Assembly (NCBI GenBank): GCA_040080915.1
Contig: JBEBHD010000065.1
Span: forward strand, 1 to 20,784
Direction: 5' to 3'
Source: M3007 sp040080915
GTDB lineage: Bacteria; Bacteroidota; Bacteroidia; Chitinophagales; Saprospiraceae
Length of the DNA: 20,784 nucleotides
The notes beneath the pieces are model-generated. The model had not been told where the DNA came from, ran no database searches, and worked only from the letters and a program-made list of their open reading frames with translations. Within the stretch, counting starts at the first letter, position 1. Each line of letters begins with the position of its first letter. This document shows positions 8,894 through 16,853 of this stretch, piece after piece. A program made the translations under genes and the position numbers.

Positions 8894-10381
8894 TCATTTT
8901 TGTTCGGCGAAATCCAGCACGAGGTCAAACTCCACACGGCGGTTTTTGGCGCGGCCAGCGGTGCGTTTGTTGTCGCCGATGGGTTTGGTGTCTCCAAAAC
9001 CGGCAGAGCGGACGCGCTCGGCCTTGATGCCCCGGTACACGAAATAATCATAGCAGGTTTTGGCCCGGTCAGTGGACAAGCGGAGGTTCCGGTCGGAATC
9101 GCCCACGTTGTCGGTGTGGCCACGGATGTCGAGTTTGTAGTCCGGGTACTGTTTGAGGATATCCACGATCTCGTCGAGTATCCTGAACGAGGAGGACTTG
9201 AGTTCGGTCTTACCGGTCTCGAACTGGACGTTTTTGGTGGCAAACTCGAGCCGCTCCTTGGTTTCCTTCTTCACTTCCGGGCAGCCGAAATTGGTAGTCG
9301 GGCCGGGCGAGGTTGGGCACTTGTCGAGGTTGTCGGTCACGCTGTCGCCATCGGTATCCGGGCAGCCGTTGAACGGCCCGCCAGCGTCGGGGCAGGGGTC
9401 TTTGTCGTCGTTCACACCGTCGCCATCGCGGTCAGTCACCTGCGGGCAACCGCCGTTGGAGGCGGGGCCGAATTCACGCGGGCACTTGTCCGACTTGTCG
9501 GCCACGCCGTCGGAGTCGGAGTCGGGGCAACCTTTTACCGTGCCAGCCTCGCCGGGGCAGTCATCCTCCTTGTCGGGTATACCGTCGCGGTCGCGGTCAG
9601 GGCAGCCTTTCACCGTGCCTGCCTCATCGGGGCACTGGTCATCTTTGTCGGGCACGCCATCTTCGTCCTGGTCGGGACAGCCGTTGGTAGCGGCACCGCC
9701 GGGCTGAGTGGGGCAGTCGTCTTTGTCGTCGGGCATACCGTCCTTATCGTAATCGGGGCAACCGATAGCCGCAGCAGTGCCGGGTTTGTCGGGGCACTGG
9801 TCGGTCACGTCGGGCACACCGTCTTTGTCGCGGTCGGGCATATCCTGGGGTTTGGGCGGAGCCTTGTGCAACAGGTACACGAATCCGACCCCGAGCTGGG
9901 CGTTGTCGCGTTTTTCGGCAGAAGCCTTGCGGTACTCGGCTTGCACGTTAATGAAGGCGTACTGGGAGATTTTGAAGTTGGCACCCACGCCGAAAGGAAA
10001 CTGCGTGTGGCCGTTTTCAAATTCTTCCAGAAAATAACCGCCACCGGCAAAAGCGTAGGGCGCGATCTTGGAATCGGTACCCACCAAGCCTAACTGGAAT
10101 ACGAGGTCGAGGCTGGTGGTCACGGTGTTTCCGGGCACGCCGGGCAGTTTGGCGATGCCCATTTTAAGCGGCAGGCCAATGTTGAGGAACGGGGCCAAAT
10201 TGCGGAAATAACCGATTTCAAAGCCCTCGCCGAGCTTAAAATCTTCGTCGTTCAGGGAGCCATAGTCAAACAGGTTGAGCTTGGCGTGTACGGCGTTTGG
10301 GAATTCCCGGTTTTGGGCCGAGGAGGCTGTGTGGCACAAGACCCACAGCAGAAGCAGGAGTAAAAAAGAAAACTTTCTCAT
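8894..10381 (-). CDS. OmpA-family outer-membrane protein with thrombospondin type 3 repeats
   Basis: This 495-residue protein opens with a signal peptide (1-22, ending SSAQ). Residues 30-172 are a predicted eight-strand-type beta-barrel. Residues 182-368 contain seven calcium-binding TSP3 repeats of the form D.D.DG.PD..D.CP. Residues 375-490 are an OmpA peptidoglycan-binding domain: GHTDNVG, LSTDRA and AKNRRVEF are present. Asp424 and Arg439 match the Asp/Arg pair that grips diaminopimelate in Acinetobacter OmpA (same 15-residue spacing). The role is outer-membrane anchoring to peptidoglycan, the TSP3 rod spanning the periplasm. The seventh repeat is degenerate (DTDGDSVTD). The gene appears to stand alone, with the palindromic element 115 bases upstream and the long hairpin downstream. 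No clear -7 box was found upstream. Confidence 0.95.
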   Translation of the reverse strand: MRKFSFLLLLLLWVLCHTASSAQNREFPNAVHAKLNLFDYGSLNDEDFKLGEGFEIGYFRNLAPFLNIGLPLKMGIAKLPGVPGNTVTTSLDLVFQLGLVGTDSKIAPYAFAGGGYFLEEFENGHTQFPFGVGANFKISQYAFINVQAEYRKASAEKRDNAQLGVGFVYLLHKAPPKPQDMPDRDKDGVPDVTDQCPDKPGTAAAIGCPDYDKDGMPDDKDDCPTQPGGAATNGCPDQDEDGVPDKDDQCPDEAGTVKGCPDRDRDGIPDKEDDCPGEAGTVKGCPDSDSDGVADKSDKCPREFGPASNGGCPQVTDRDGDGVNDDKDPCPDAGGPFNGCPDTDGDSVTDNLDKCPTSPGPTTNFGCPEVKKETKERLEFATKNVQFETGKTELKSSSFRILDEIVDILKQYPDYKLDIRGHTDNVGDSDRNLRLSTDRAKTCYDYFVYRGIKAERVRSAGFGDTKPIGDNKRTAGRAKNRRVEFDLVLDFAEQK

Positions 10382-10496
10382 TGTGTTGAATTTTTTTCGG
10401 GGTCAAACAAAAAGGATACCAACTAACCCGTATCGGGTAACGTGCCCGACTGTTGAAGAGGGCGCATGCGCGGTACGTCGGCTAAGTGACGAAATA

Positions 10497-10658
10497 AGAG
10501 CGTGTTTAAATTTCAGCCGCCGGGCTGCAAGCGGCAAATTTTGCTTCATGCTGCGTTAAAATTTTCGCCATAGACAACCGGCTATGCCTGCAAATTTTGC
10601 CTTGCCTGAAACAAAATTTGCTCGCTTTCGCATCGGCACTGAAATTAAAACACGCTCT
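10497..10658. repeat. 162-bp palindromic dispersed element, copy 1 (MITE-like)
   Basis: The ends are near-perfect inverted repeats: AGAGCGTGTTTAAATTTCAG on the left, and the reverse complement of the right end differs from it at one base. The two halves align along almost their whole length, so the element is one large imperfect palindrome with an apical stem GCCATAG/CTATG. A second copy of exactly the same length lies at 16518-16679, about 88% identical by eye (about 20 differences). There is no coding capacity and no clear target-site duplication. A non-autonomous mobile element or a dispersed structured repeat fits; copy number elsewhere in the genome is unknown. Confidence 0.85.
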
Positions 10659-10685
10659 AAGGCGGGCGTTGCCCCTAAAACGACG

Positions 10686-10716
10686 ATGAGCCGCCCCGGT
10701 ACCCGGAACGGCTCAT
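10686..10716 (-). terminator. Intrinsic-type terminator after the 48-residue gene
   Basis: ATGAGCCG (10686-10693) pairs perfectly with CGGCTCAT (10709-10716), and CCGG pairs with CCGG inside. Read on minus the hairpin lies 27 bases past the TAG of the small gene and is followed by CGTCGTTTT. Its position supports a real transcript ending here and separates the small gene from the OmpA gene. Confidence 0.7.
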
Positions 10717-10743
10717 GCCCTTGTCTTTTCATGGTGTGCTATG

Positions 10744-10890
10744 CTACTCTTCTTCGGTTTCGTAATTGCCCTTCACGCGGTACTTTTCGCGTTCCACGGG
10801 CTTGAGTTTTTTCTTCTTGTGGGATGTCTGCTGGAGTTCGCGTTCATCCGTGCGGCGGGCATCTTTTTTGCTTTTTTCCCAGTGTCTCAT
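10744..10890 (-). CDS. Highly charged 48-residue hypothetical protein
   Basis: The frame runs from ATG 10890 to TAG 10744 and encodes 48 residues, more than half of them Lys, Arg, Glu or Asp. It opens MRHWEKSKKDARRTDERE, has a KKKKLKP core and ends GNYETEEE. No signal peptide, membrane segment or known domain is visible. Support for being real is contextual: a full consensus promoter upstream (10982-11011), a clean terminator downstream (10686-10716) and no competing frame. The mixed-charge composition suggests a nucleic-acid- or ribosome-associated role, but that is only a guess from composition. Confidence 0.6.
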   Translation of the reverse strand: MRHWEKSKKDARRTDERELQQTSHKKKKLKPVEREKYRVKGNYETEEE

Positions 10891-10981
10891 GGCAAAAGCG
10901 CTTTAAGTACGTGTTAAGTGAAGGATTTGGTGAAACAACCGCTTGGCATTACAAAGCCGACCTTGTCGCGCCAAACAGGCA

Positions 10982-11011
10982 CAAAAATAAATGAAAAATC
11001 TGATTGCGCAA
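10982..11011 (-). promoter_or_regulatory. Bacteroidota-type promoter for the 48-residue gene
   Basis: Read on minus, TTG (11011-11009) is followed after exactly 19 bases by TATTTTTG (10989-10982). This fits the Bacteroidota -33 TTG / -7 TAnnTTTG consensus. Transcription would begin near 10975, giving a leader of roughly 85 bases before ATG 10890. Confidence 0.65.
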
Positions 11012-11047
11012 CGCCCGGACTGTTAAATTTTTCCAACCTGCTCACTC

Positions 11048-12112
11048 CTACAACACTTGGGATATCTGCTGTACGGGCTTTTTCCCGTTAGGCTCTTCCT
11101 TGCCAATTTTCTGATCCGGGGCGCTTTCCGGTGTTTTTTGGGGCTGTTCGCCGTCGGTGCGGTCCCGGATCATGGAGGCCAAAACACCCGCCAGAAGCAT
11201 AGCCCCAATTGTCAGTAGCGATGCCATTTCCGGAATGTGGATGTGCAGCGGCAGCAACACCATTTTTACCCCGATAAAGGACAAAATCCCGATCATGCTG
11301 TACTTCAGGTACACGAATTTGTCCAAAATATTGGCCAACACGAAGTACAGGGAACGCAGGCCGAGTATGGCGAAAATGTTGGAGGAAAAGACGAGGAATG
11401 GATCGGTGGTGATGGAGAACACCGCGGGCACCGAGTCAAAAGCAAACATGATGTCGGTTGTTTCTACTACGATCAGGGCCACGAACATGGGCGTGACAGC
11501 CCGGCGGCCGTTTTCCCAAGTGAAAAAATTGCCGCCGTCGTAGCTATTGCTCACGGGGTAAAAACGGCGGATCAGTTTGACGATACCGTGATCGGCTATC
11601 TCGCCCTCGGCTTCTTCGCCCTCGCGCCACATTTTGTAGGCCGACCACAGAAGCAACGCCCCAAAAAAGTAAAACAACCAGGTAAAATAATGCACCAAAG
11701 CCAGGCCAGCGCCGATCAGCAGTCCCCGAAATACCAGTACACCAAGTATCCCCCAAAACAGGATACGGTGCTGGTACATCTTGGGCACCCGGAACTGAAC
11801 AAACACCAAGGCCATTACGAACAGGTTGTCCACGCTCAGCGCTTCCTCCAGCAGGTAGCCGGTCAGGTATTTCAGCGCCGCCTCGCGTCCGCCCATAGGC
11901 TCGTATGCGGAAAGCCCCAGGCCCAGCCACTTGTACTCGTAGGCGTAGTAGATGAAAATATTGAACAACAGCGCAAGGCTGACCCAAACGCCAGTGCTGA
12001 TCAAGGCTTCACGGGCTGTGGGGGCGTGGGGCTTCCGGTTCAGCACCCCGAGGTCGAGCAGCATCAACAACAGCACCAAGACAACAAACCCGACCCAGAT
12101 ATAGGTATTCAT
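11048..12112 (-). CDS. TerC-family integral membrane protein (Alx/TerC-like, likely metal efflux)
   Basis: This 354-residue polytopic membrane protein has about eight or nine hydrophobic helices. The two conserved acidic TerC signatures are intact: EEALSVDNLF (89-98) and VETTDIMFAFDSVPAV (216-231). Family members such as E. coli Alx export manganese, and others are linked to tellurite resistance or to metal loading of exported proteins; the exact substrate here is inferred. The start is ATG 12112, preceded by GAAGAG; the same frame stays open 118 codons further upstream, but that stretch reads like non-coding sequence and covers the promoter. Residues from about 318 on form a charged cytoplasmic tail. 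No yybP-ykoY manganese riboswitch is evident in the short leader. It is divergent from the protease gene. Confidence 0.93.
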   Translation of the reverse strand: MNTYIWVGFVVLVLLLMLLDLGVLNRKPHAPTAREALISTGVWVSLALLFNIFIYYAYEYKWLGLGLSAYEPMGGREAALKYLTGYLLEEALSVDNLFVMALVFVQFRVPKMYQHRILFWGILGVLVFRGLLIGAGLALVHYFTWLFYFFGALLLWSAYKMWREGEEAEGEIADHGIVKLIRRFYPVSNSYDGGNFFTWENGRRAVTPMFVALIVVETTDIMFAFDSVPAVFSITTDPFLVFSSNIFAILGLRSLYFVLANILDKFVYLKYSMIGILSFIGVKMVLLPLHIHIPEMASLLTIGAMLLAGVLASMIRDRTDGEQPQKTPESAPDQKIGKEEPNGKKPVQQISQVL

Positions 12113-12138
12113 AATTTTTCTCTTCGTTTTTAGCGGCA

Positions 12139-12174
12139 CAAAGGTAGCCCGCTGTAAAAATCTCTTTTGACAAA
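12139..12174 (-). promoter_or_regulatory. Probable promoter of the TerC-family gene
   Basis: Read on minus there is a perfect -7 box TACCTTTG (12146-12139), 26 bases before ATG 12112. A TTTG lies 24 bases upstream (12174-12171), slightly farther than the usual spacing. The box lies inside the open frame that extends upstream of the gene, which argues against any longer N-terminus. Confidence 0.5.
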
Positions 12175-12350
12175 TGTGGACAACGACACTTTCAGGACAT
12201 TGCCGCATATTTATGCCCGATTTGGCGGCGAGCCGTGTTTGACGCGTTGGAGAACAAACTGACGCACCTTCCGTTGCAAAAATATTTCCGGCAGCCCCAA
12301 AGGCCCGATCAGCCGCTCCCTTTTTTAGATAAAAATCCGCCGTGTCTCCC

Positions 12351-15300
12351 ATGCGAATTCTCTCGGTACTTGTCCTTTGCTTCGGCTGCCTCGCCGTTTC
12401 GCCGGTGTTTTCCCAAAAAAATCCGCCCGTGCGCTTCGAGTGGAGCGCGGAATTTTTTTCCGACAATTTTCAGGCCATACGGCAAAACCCCGGCGTTTCA
12501 CCCGATGAATTAGTGAACGGCCACTACGTCCGCTACCTGCAATGCGCTGAAATTCCTGCCGCCCGGCAGCGGGCCGAAGCGGAAGCATCGGGGCTGCAGT
12601 TTATCGGCTATGTCTCGTTCGGAGCGTATTTGGTGGCCGTTCCCGCCGGTTTCGACCTGGGCAGGCTGGCCCCGCTGGGCGTGCGCAGCATCGTACCCGT
12701 GCGTCCGGAGTGGAAATTAGGCCGCAGCCTGCGCGAGCAACCCTTCGGCGAATGGGCCGTGCAGGGCGACCACCTGCGGGTTTATCTCCAGGTTTATCCC
12801 CACATTGGCACGGCCCAAGGCGCGGAAATGTGCCGCCGGGCGGGCATTGCCGTACTGGAAGAGGGTAACCAAAATGGTATCCTGCACGTACTGCTGCACC
12901 CGGATGCCATCGTAGCCACTGCCGATCTGCCCTTTGTGCGCCGTCTCGAACTGGCCCCACGACCGCCACAGACCGACGACACTGGCGGACGGGCGCTGCA
13001 CCGCGCCAACCTGCTTGATATGGAGCACCCGCTCGGCAACAAATACGACGGCACGGGAGTGTCTGTGCTTGTGCGCGACGACGGCCCGCTCGGCCCGCAC
13101 ATTGATTTTCAGGGCAGACAAAACGATATTTTCGGCCCCAACGATTTCACCGACGGCACACATGGCGACGGCGTGGCGGGCATTCTCGCCGGTGCCGGCA
13201 ACATCAACCCCACCATGCGCGGTATGGCCGCCGGAGCCACTATTTTCAACATCCGCTACCGGGCCGACTTCCTCGACAACACACTCGACCTGCACAAAAA
13301 CCAAAACGTAACCATCACCAACTCCTCCTACGCAGAGGATTGCAATGAGGGCTACACGGTGAACACCGAAACCGTGGAGCGCCAGTTGTTTGAAAACCCG
13401 ACGCTTATGCACGTTTTTTCCGCCGGCAATGCTGGCGAAAACAACTGCAACTACGGTGCAGGCCCGACTTGGGGAAACATCACCGGCGGCCACAAAATGG
13501 CGAAAAACGCCCTTGCAGTGGCCAACCTGTCCGCTGATGGCTCACTCTACGTCACGTCCAGCCGCGGCCCGGCGCACGACGGTCGGCTCAAGCCCGACAT
13601 CGCAGCACATGGCCACCAACAAAATTCTACCGACCGCAACAACGGCTATCGGGTGTTCGGCGGCACTTCGGCAGCGGCACCCGGCGTAGCGGGTTGCATG
13701 GCCCAGCTCACACAGGCCTACCGCGAAACGAACAACGGCAACCAACCCGATGCAGCCCTGCTCAAGGCGGCCATGCTAAACACTGCCAACGACCTCGGCA
13801 ACCCCGGCCCCGATTTCCAATTCGGCTGGGGCCACATTAATGCCGCACGGGCGTACCAACTCTTGTCGGCAAACCGCTGGACGGAAAAAAGCGTGGATCA
13901 GAGTGCCGTGGCTACGCACGCTATTTCCGTACCGGCGGGCACGCGGCAAGTACGGATCATGGCCTACTGGTCCGATCCACCGGCCAGCCCCGCCGCAGCG
14001 CGGGCACTCATCAACGACCTTGACCTGACGGTGCTCGCGCCCGACGGCAGCACCGTGTACCTGCCCTGGCTGCTCGACCCCACGCCCGACCCGGTCAACC
14101 TCAGCACGCCCGCCAGCACAGGCCGCGATTCGCTCAACAACGCCGAACAGGTCGCTATTGCCAACCCTGCACCGGGCACCTACACCGTGCGGGTGCGCGG
14201 TCACGAGGTGCCGCTTGGCCCCCAGCCGTTTTTCCTCGTTTGGGAATTTTACGACGACCGCCCCCGCCTCACCTACCCCGCTGGCGGCGAGGGTCTCGTA
14301 CCGGGCGAAACATGCCGCATCCAGTGGGATGCCCTCGGCGATACGGGCAATTTTTCTCTTCAATATTCGCCCAACAACGGTGGGTTGTGGGCACAGATCG
14401 CCACACCACCCGGCGACGCGCGCATGCACGACTGGACAGTGCCCAACGCCGCGAACGGCCAGATTCGCGTGCGGGTCATTCGCGGCAATTTCAGCGACAC
14501 CACGGATTTCCCCCTGACCATCGCGCCCGTACCGGCCAACCTGCAGGTACAACGTGTTTGCCCCGATTCCATGACTGTTTCTTGGTCACCGGTAACCGAC
14601 ACACTGGGCTATGATGTGTATTTGTTGGGGGAAAAATACATGACCATCGTGGGGCAGGCGACCGATACCGAGTTTACGTTTCCCATTCAAAACCCCGGGC
14701 AGGAGCAGTGGGTATCGGTGCGCGCTGTCGGGCCAAACGGTCTTGCTGGGCGGAGGGCGTTGGCTGTGGAATGGCCGGGAAGCCTCAAAAACTGCCAGCA
14801 GCCCGACGATCTGGCGGCGCAGCAGCTTCATTTGCCAGACCCCGCCGCCATAGCCAACAGCATTTCGTGCAGCCCGATCCAGTCTGCCGTTCAGTTTCGG
14901 TGTGCCAATGAGGGCCTCAATCCCGCTTCCGGTGCCGTAGCCAACTACCGGCTGAACAACGACCCGGTGGTATCCGAGCCGCTGCCCGATCTCGCCCCCG
15001 GTGCTTTGCTGGATTTTACGTTCCAGCAGCCCGTTTGGTTTATCCAAAACGGTGCGAACACGCTGCGGGTCTGGATTTCCTACGCGCCCGAGGACGTGTT
15101 TTTCAACGACACGCTTGTGCAGCAATTCCACGCCACAGTAGCACCGATGGGCAGTTTTTTTACCGAAGATTTTCAGGAGCCGATTTTCCCGCCTTTGGAC
15201 TGGGCCGTCGGCAACCCCGATGGCAAGGTGACCTGGGATCGAACGGTCACGAGTATCGTGGGTGCTTCCGGACAAAGTACACAGGTGACATTCATCAATT

Positions 15301-16451
15301 GCTACAACTACCCGTCGTACGGACAGCAAGACTACCTGTACCTGCCTCCGCTCGACTTGGGCAACCTGCCCAAGCCGGGCATTTTTTTTGATTTGGCACA
15401 CGCCAATTACGACAACACCTACCGCGACAGCCTGCGCCTTGAGGTTTTTACCAATTGTGACCTGACGGCCACACCGGTGGTCGTGTGGGGCAAGGCCGGA
15501 ACGGAACTGGCCACCCGCGAGCCGGTAACGGCAGCCTACGCTCCCGGCCTCGCCAGTGATTGGCGCAAAGAGGGCGTGTCGCTCGAAGCATTTGCAGGGC
15601 AAAAAGTGATCGTGCGTTTCGCATCGGTCAACGATTTTGGCAACAACATTTTTTTGGACAATATCGCGTTGGCCGAGTACGCGCTAACCCAGCCGGTGGC
15701 CAAGATCGCAGCTTCCACCGCTGGCCCTGTTTGCCGGCTGGATACCGTTCGATACACCGCTCAGAATTTGCTGGCCAATACGTCCTACAATTGGTTGTTT
15801 GGGGTCGGGGCGCAACCGGTGGCCGCCGCTGGCCCCGGGCCACATGCCGTGCGCTACTCGACGAGTGGAAACAAAACCGTGCAATTGATCGCAAGCAATG
15901 CTGCCGGCAGCGACACGGCATTTTTGGAAATGCCCGTACTCGGTATGGCTTCGGCCAATTTTTCATGGACTACCGATAAGGCCACCGTGACGTTTTCCAA
16001 CACCAGCACGTATTCCGAGTCGTACCTGTGGAACTTTGGCGACGGCAACTCCAGCACCGAATCTAATCCCGTACACACCTATGCACAGCCGGGTACGTAC
16101 ACGGTGACATTGACTGCCAGCAATTCTTGCACGACCACGAACAGTACCCGCACGTTAAGCCTCCTGTTGACTTTTGTGGGCACGGATACGCCAGACGGTA
16201 TCGGCCAGGTGCAGGTTTTGCCCAACCCGACTGCGGGCGATTTTCGGGTGGAAATGACTTGCCCGGAAGCGATTCCAATACAACTGAGTCTGTTCGACAC
16301 GCAGGGGCGGCAGTTGAAAACCAGGCAGGTGGATGCCCAAGCCGGGCCGAACATCGTGCGGTTTGATGGGCTGAGCCTGCCCGCTGGCCTGTACCGGTTG
16401 CAGGTGCAGACCGAGCGTGGCGTGCGAACGTTCAGCGTGACCGTGCAGTAG
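12351..16451 (+). CDS. Secreted subtilisin-like (S8) protease, multidomain, T9SS cargo
   Basis: This 1,366-residue protein starts at ATG 12351, giving a signal peptide that ends VFSQ (residues 1-22); a GTG nine bases earlier is in frame but less likely. An inhibitor-like prodomain region (about 30-215) precedes the S8 domain (about 225-510). The S8 residues are Asp243/244 (VRDDGP), His271 (THGDGVAG), oxyanion Asn324 (ITNSSY) and Ser440 (GGTSAAAPG). Then come a P-domain-like beta region (about 520-630), an FnIII-like module (about 725-810), a cleaved-adhesin/MAM-like jelly roll (about 935-1110), a PKD domain (about 1200-1263, WNFGDG) and a T9SS type A sorting domain (about 1284-1366, VLPNPTAGDF). 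It is probably a surface or secreted protease for nutrition or protein processing. The motifs around Asp and His differ from common forms (DTG, HGT) but all catalytic residues are present. Confidence 0.95.
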   Translation: MRILSVLVLCFGCLAVSPVFSQKNPPVRFEWSAEFFSDNFQAIRQNPGVSPDELVNGHYVRYLQCAEIPAARQRAEAEASGLQFIGYVSFGAYLVAVPAGFDLGRLAPLGVRSIVPVRPEWKLGRSLREQPFGEWAVQGDHLRVYLQVYPHIGTAQGAEMCRRAGIAVLEEGNQNGILHVLLHPDAIVATADLPFVRRLELAPRPPQTDDTGGRALHRANLLDMEHPLGNKYDGTGVSVLVRDDGPLGPHIDFQGRQNDIFGPNDFTDGTHGDGVAGILAGAGNINPTMRGMAAGATIFNIRYRADFLDNTLDLHKNQNVTITNSSYAEDCNEGYTVNTETVERQLFENPTLMHVFSAGNAGENNCNYGAGPTWGNITGGHKMAKNALAVANLSADGSLYVTSSRGPAHDGRLKPDIAAHGHQQNSTDRNNGYRVFGGTSAAAPGVAGCMAQLTQAYRETNNGNQPDAALLKAAMLNTANDLGNPGPDFQFGWGHINAARAYQLLSANRWTEKSVDQSAVATHAISVPAGTRQVRIMAYWSDPPASPAAARALINDLDLTVLAPDGSTVYLPWLLDPTPDPVNLSTPASTGRDSLNNAEQVAIANPAPGTYTVRVRGHEVPLGPQPFFLVWEFYDDRPRLTYPAGGEGLVPGETCRIQWDALGDTGNFSLQYSPNNGGLWAQIATPPGDARMHDWTVPNAANGQIRVRVIRGNFSDTTDFPLTIAPVPANLQVQRVCPDSMTVSWSPVTDTLGYDVYLLGEKYMTIVGQATDTEFTFPIQNPGQEQWVSVRAVGPNGLAGRRALAVEWPGSLKNCQQPDDLAAQQLHLPDPAAIANSISCSPIQSAVQFRCANEGLNPASGAVANYRLNNDPVVSEPLPDLAPGALLDFTFQQPVWFIQNGANTLRVWISYAPEDVFFNDTLVQQFHATVAPMGSFFTEDFQEPIFPPLDWAVGNPDGKVTWDRTVTSIVGASGQSTQVTFINCYNYPSYGQQDYLYLPPLDLGNLPKPGIFFDLAHANYDNTYRDSLRLEVFTNCDLTATPVVVWGKAGTELATREPVTAAYAPGLASDWRKEGVSLEAFAGQKVIVRFASVNDFGNNIFLDNIALAEYALTQPVAKIAASTAGPVCRLDTVRYTAQNLLANTSYNWLFGVGAQPVAAAGPGPHAVRYSTSGNKTVQLIASNAAGSDTAFLEMPVLGMASANFSWTTDKATVTFSNTSTYSESYLWNFGDGNSSTESNPVHTYAQPGTYTVTLTASNSCTTTNSTRTLSLLLTFVGTDTPDGIGQVQVLPNPTAGDFRVEMTCPEAIPIQLSLFDTQGRQLKTRQVDAQAGPNIVRFDGLSLPAGLYRLQVQTERGVRTFSVTVQ

Positions 16452-16517
16452 AAAAACAATTGACAACTACTTGGGGCTTGCGCTGTTTTGCCAAAAACAA
16501 AAAGCCGGACCACCTTT

Positions 16518-16679
16518 AGAACGTGCTTAAATTTCAGTCGCCGGGCAGCAAGCGGCGAGTTTTGCTTCATGCTGCGTTGAAATTTTCGCCGTAGGCACCC
16601 GGCTACGGCCGCAAATTTCGCCTTGCCTGAAACAAAATTCGCTCGTTTTCGCCTCGGCACTGAAGTTTAAACATGCTCT
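16518..16679. repeat. 162-bp palindromic dispersed element, copy 2 (MITE-like)
   Basis: It has the same length and layout as the copy at 10497-10658. The ends are AGAACGTGCTTAAATTTCAG and an inverted right end differing at a few bases. The apical stem reads GCCGTAG/CTACGGC. Relative to copy 1, at least three paired positions changed on both sides (A-T to G-C), and one C-C mismatch became C-G, so base pairing is kept while sequence drifts. It sits 66 bases after the protease stop and 174 bases before the reductase start. Confidence 0.85.
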
Positions 16680-16743
16680 CAAGGAACGGGTAAAAAAATA
16701 AGTTGTGAACATTAAAAATGATCTTTGCCGTCATGGAAGTTAA

Positions 16744-16814
16744 CGCCTCGCTTGGTGTTTTCACACCTACTCACAGGAAACCGTTTGCGCTTGGTGAAAA
16801 CACCAAGCGAGGCG
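16744..16814. repeat. Perfect 21-bp inverted repeat in the reductase leader
   Basis: The arms at 16744-16764 and 16794-16814 are exact reverse complements (beginning CGCCTCGCTTGGTG, ending CAAGCGAGGCG) with a 29-base loop. A CTGTTTTTTAC tract follows 5 bases after the right arm, so as RNA it resembles an attenuator or terminator 39 bases before the reductase ATG. A DNA operator or a remnant of a mobile element are alternatives. Confidence 0.75.
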
Positions 16815-16853
16815 AAAACCTGTTTTTTACGCGTTCCAAAAATTGATAAAAAC

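Larger units (their letters stand above)
16452..16853. other. 402-bp gene-free region between protease and aldo/keto reductase
   Basis: It contains the second copy of the 162-bp palindromic element (16518-16679) and a perfect 21-bp inverted repeat (16744-16814). Between them is an AT-rich stretch with a -7-like GATCTTTG (16720-16727) that probably belongs to the reductase promoter; a TTG lies only 14 bases upstream of it, so the promoter is weakly supported. Confidence 0.6.

Noticed and set aside
9300..9850. Regularly spaced similar units that could suggest a CRISPR array
   Set aside because: The units are the coding sequence of seven TSP3 protein repeats; they are imperfect and have no separate spacers.
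8816..10093. Plus-strand 425-codon frame with repeated VGHTV segments
   Set aside because: It is the antisense shadow of the TSP3 repeats in the OmpA gene; the repetition comes from those repeats.
12113..12180. Manganese riboswitch (yybP-ykoY type) upstream of the TerC-family gene
   Set aside because: The probable leader is only about 20 bases and no conserved riboswitch core could be seen.
12113..12466. 118-residue N-terminal extension of the TerC-family protein
   Set aside because: The extension lacks membrane segments, covers a -7 box at 12146-12139 and overlaps the protease start on the other strand; ATG 12112 fits the family.
12717..13493. Minus-strand 258-codon frame
   Set aside because: It is antisense to the prodomain and catalytic region of the protease, where the plus-strand reading is unambiguous.
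16079..16660. Minus-strand 193-codon frame across the protease end and palindromic element copy 2
   Set aside because: It runs through the palindromic element and opposite the PKD and T9SS domains of the protease, with no protein features of its own.
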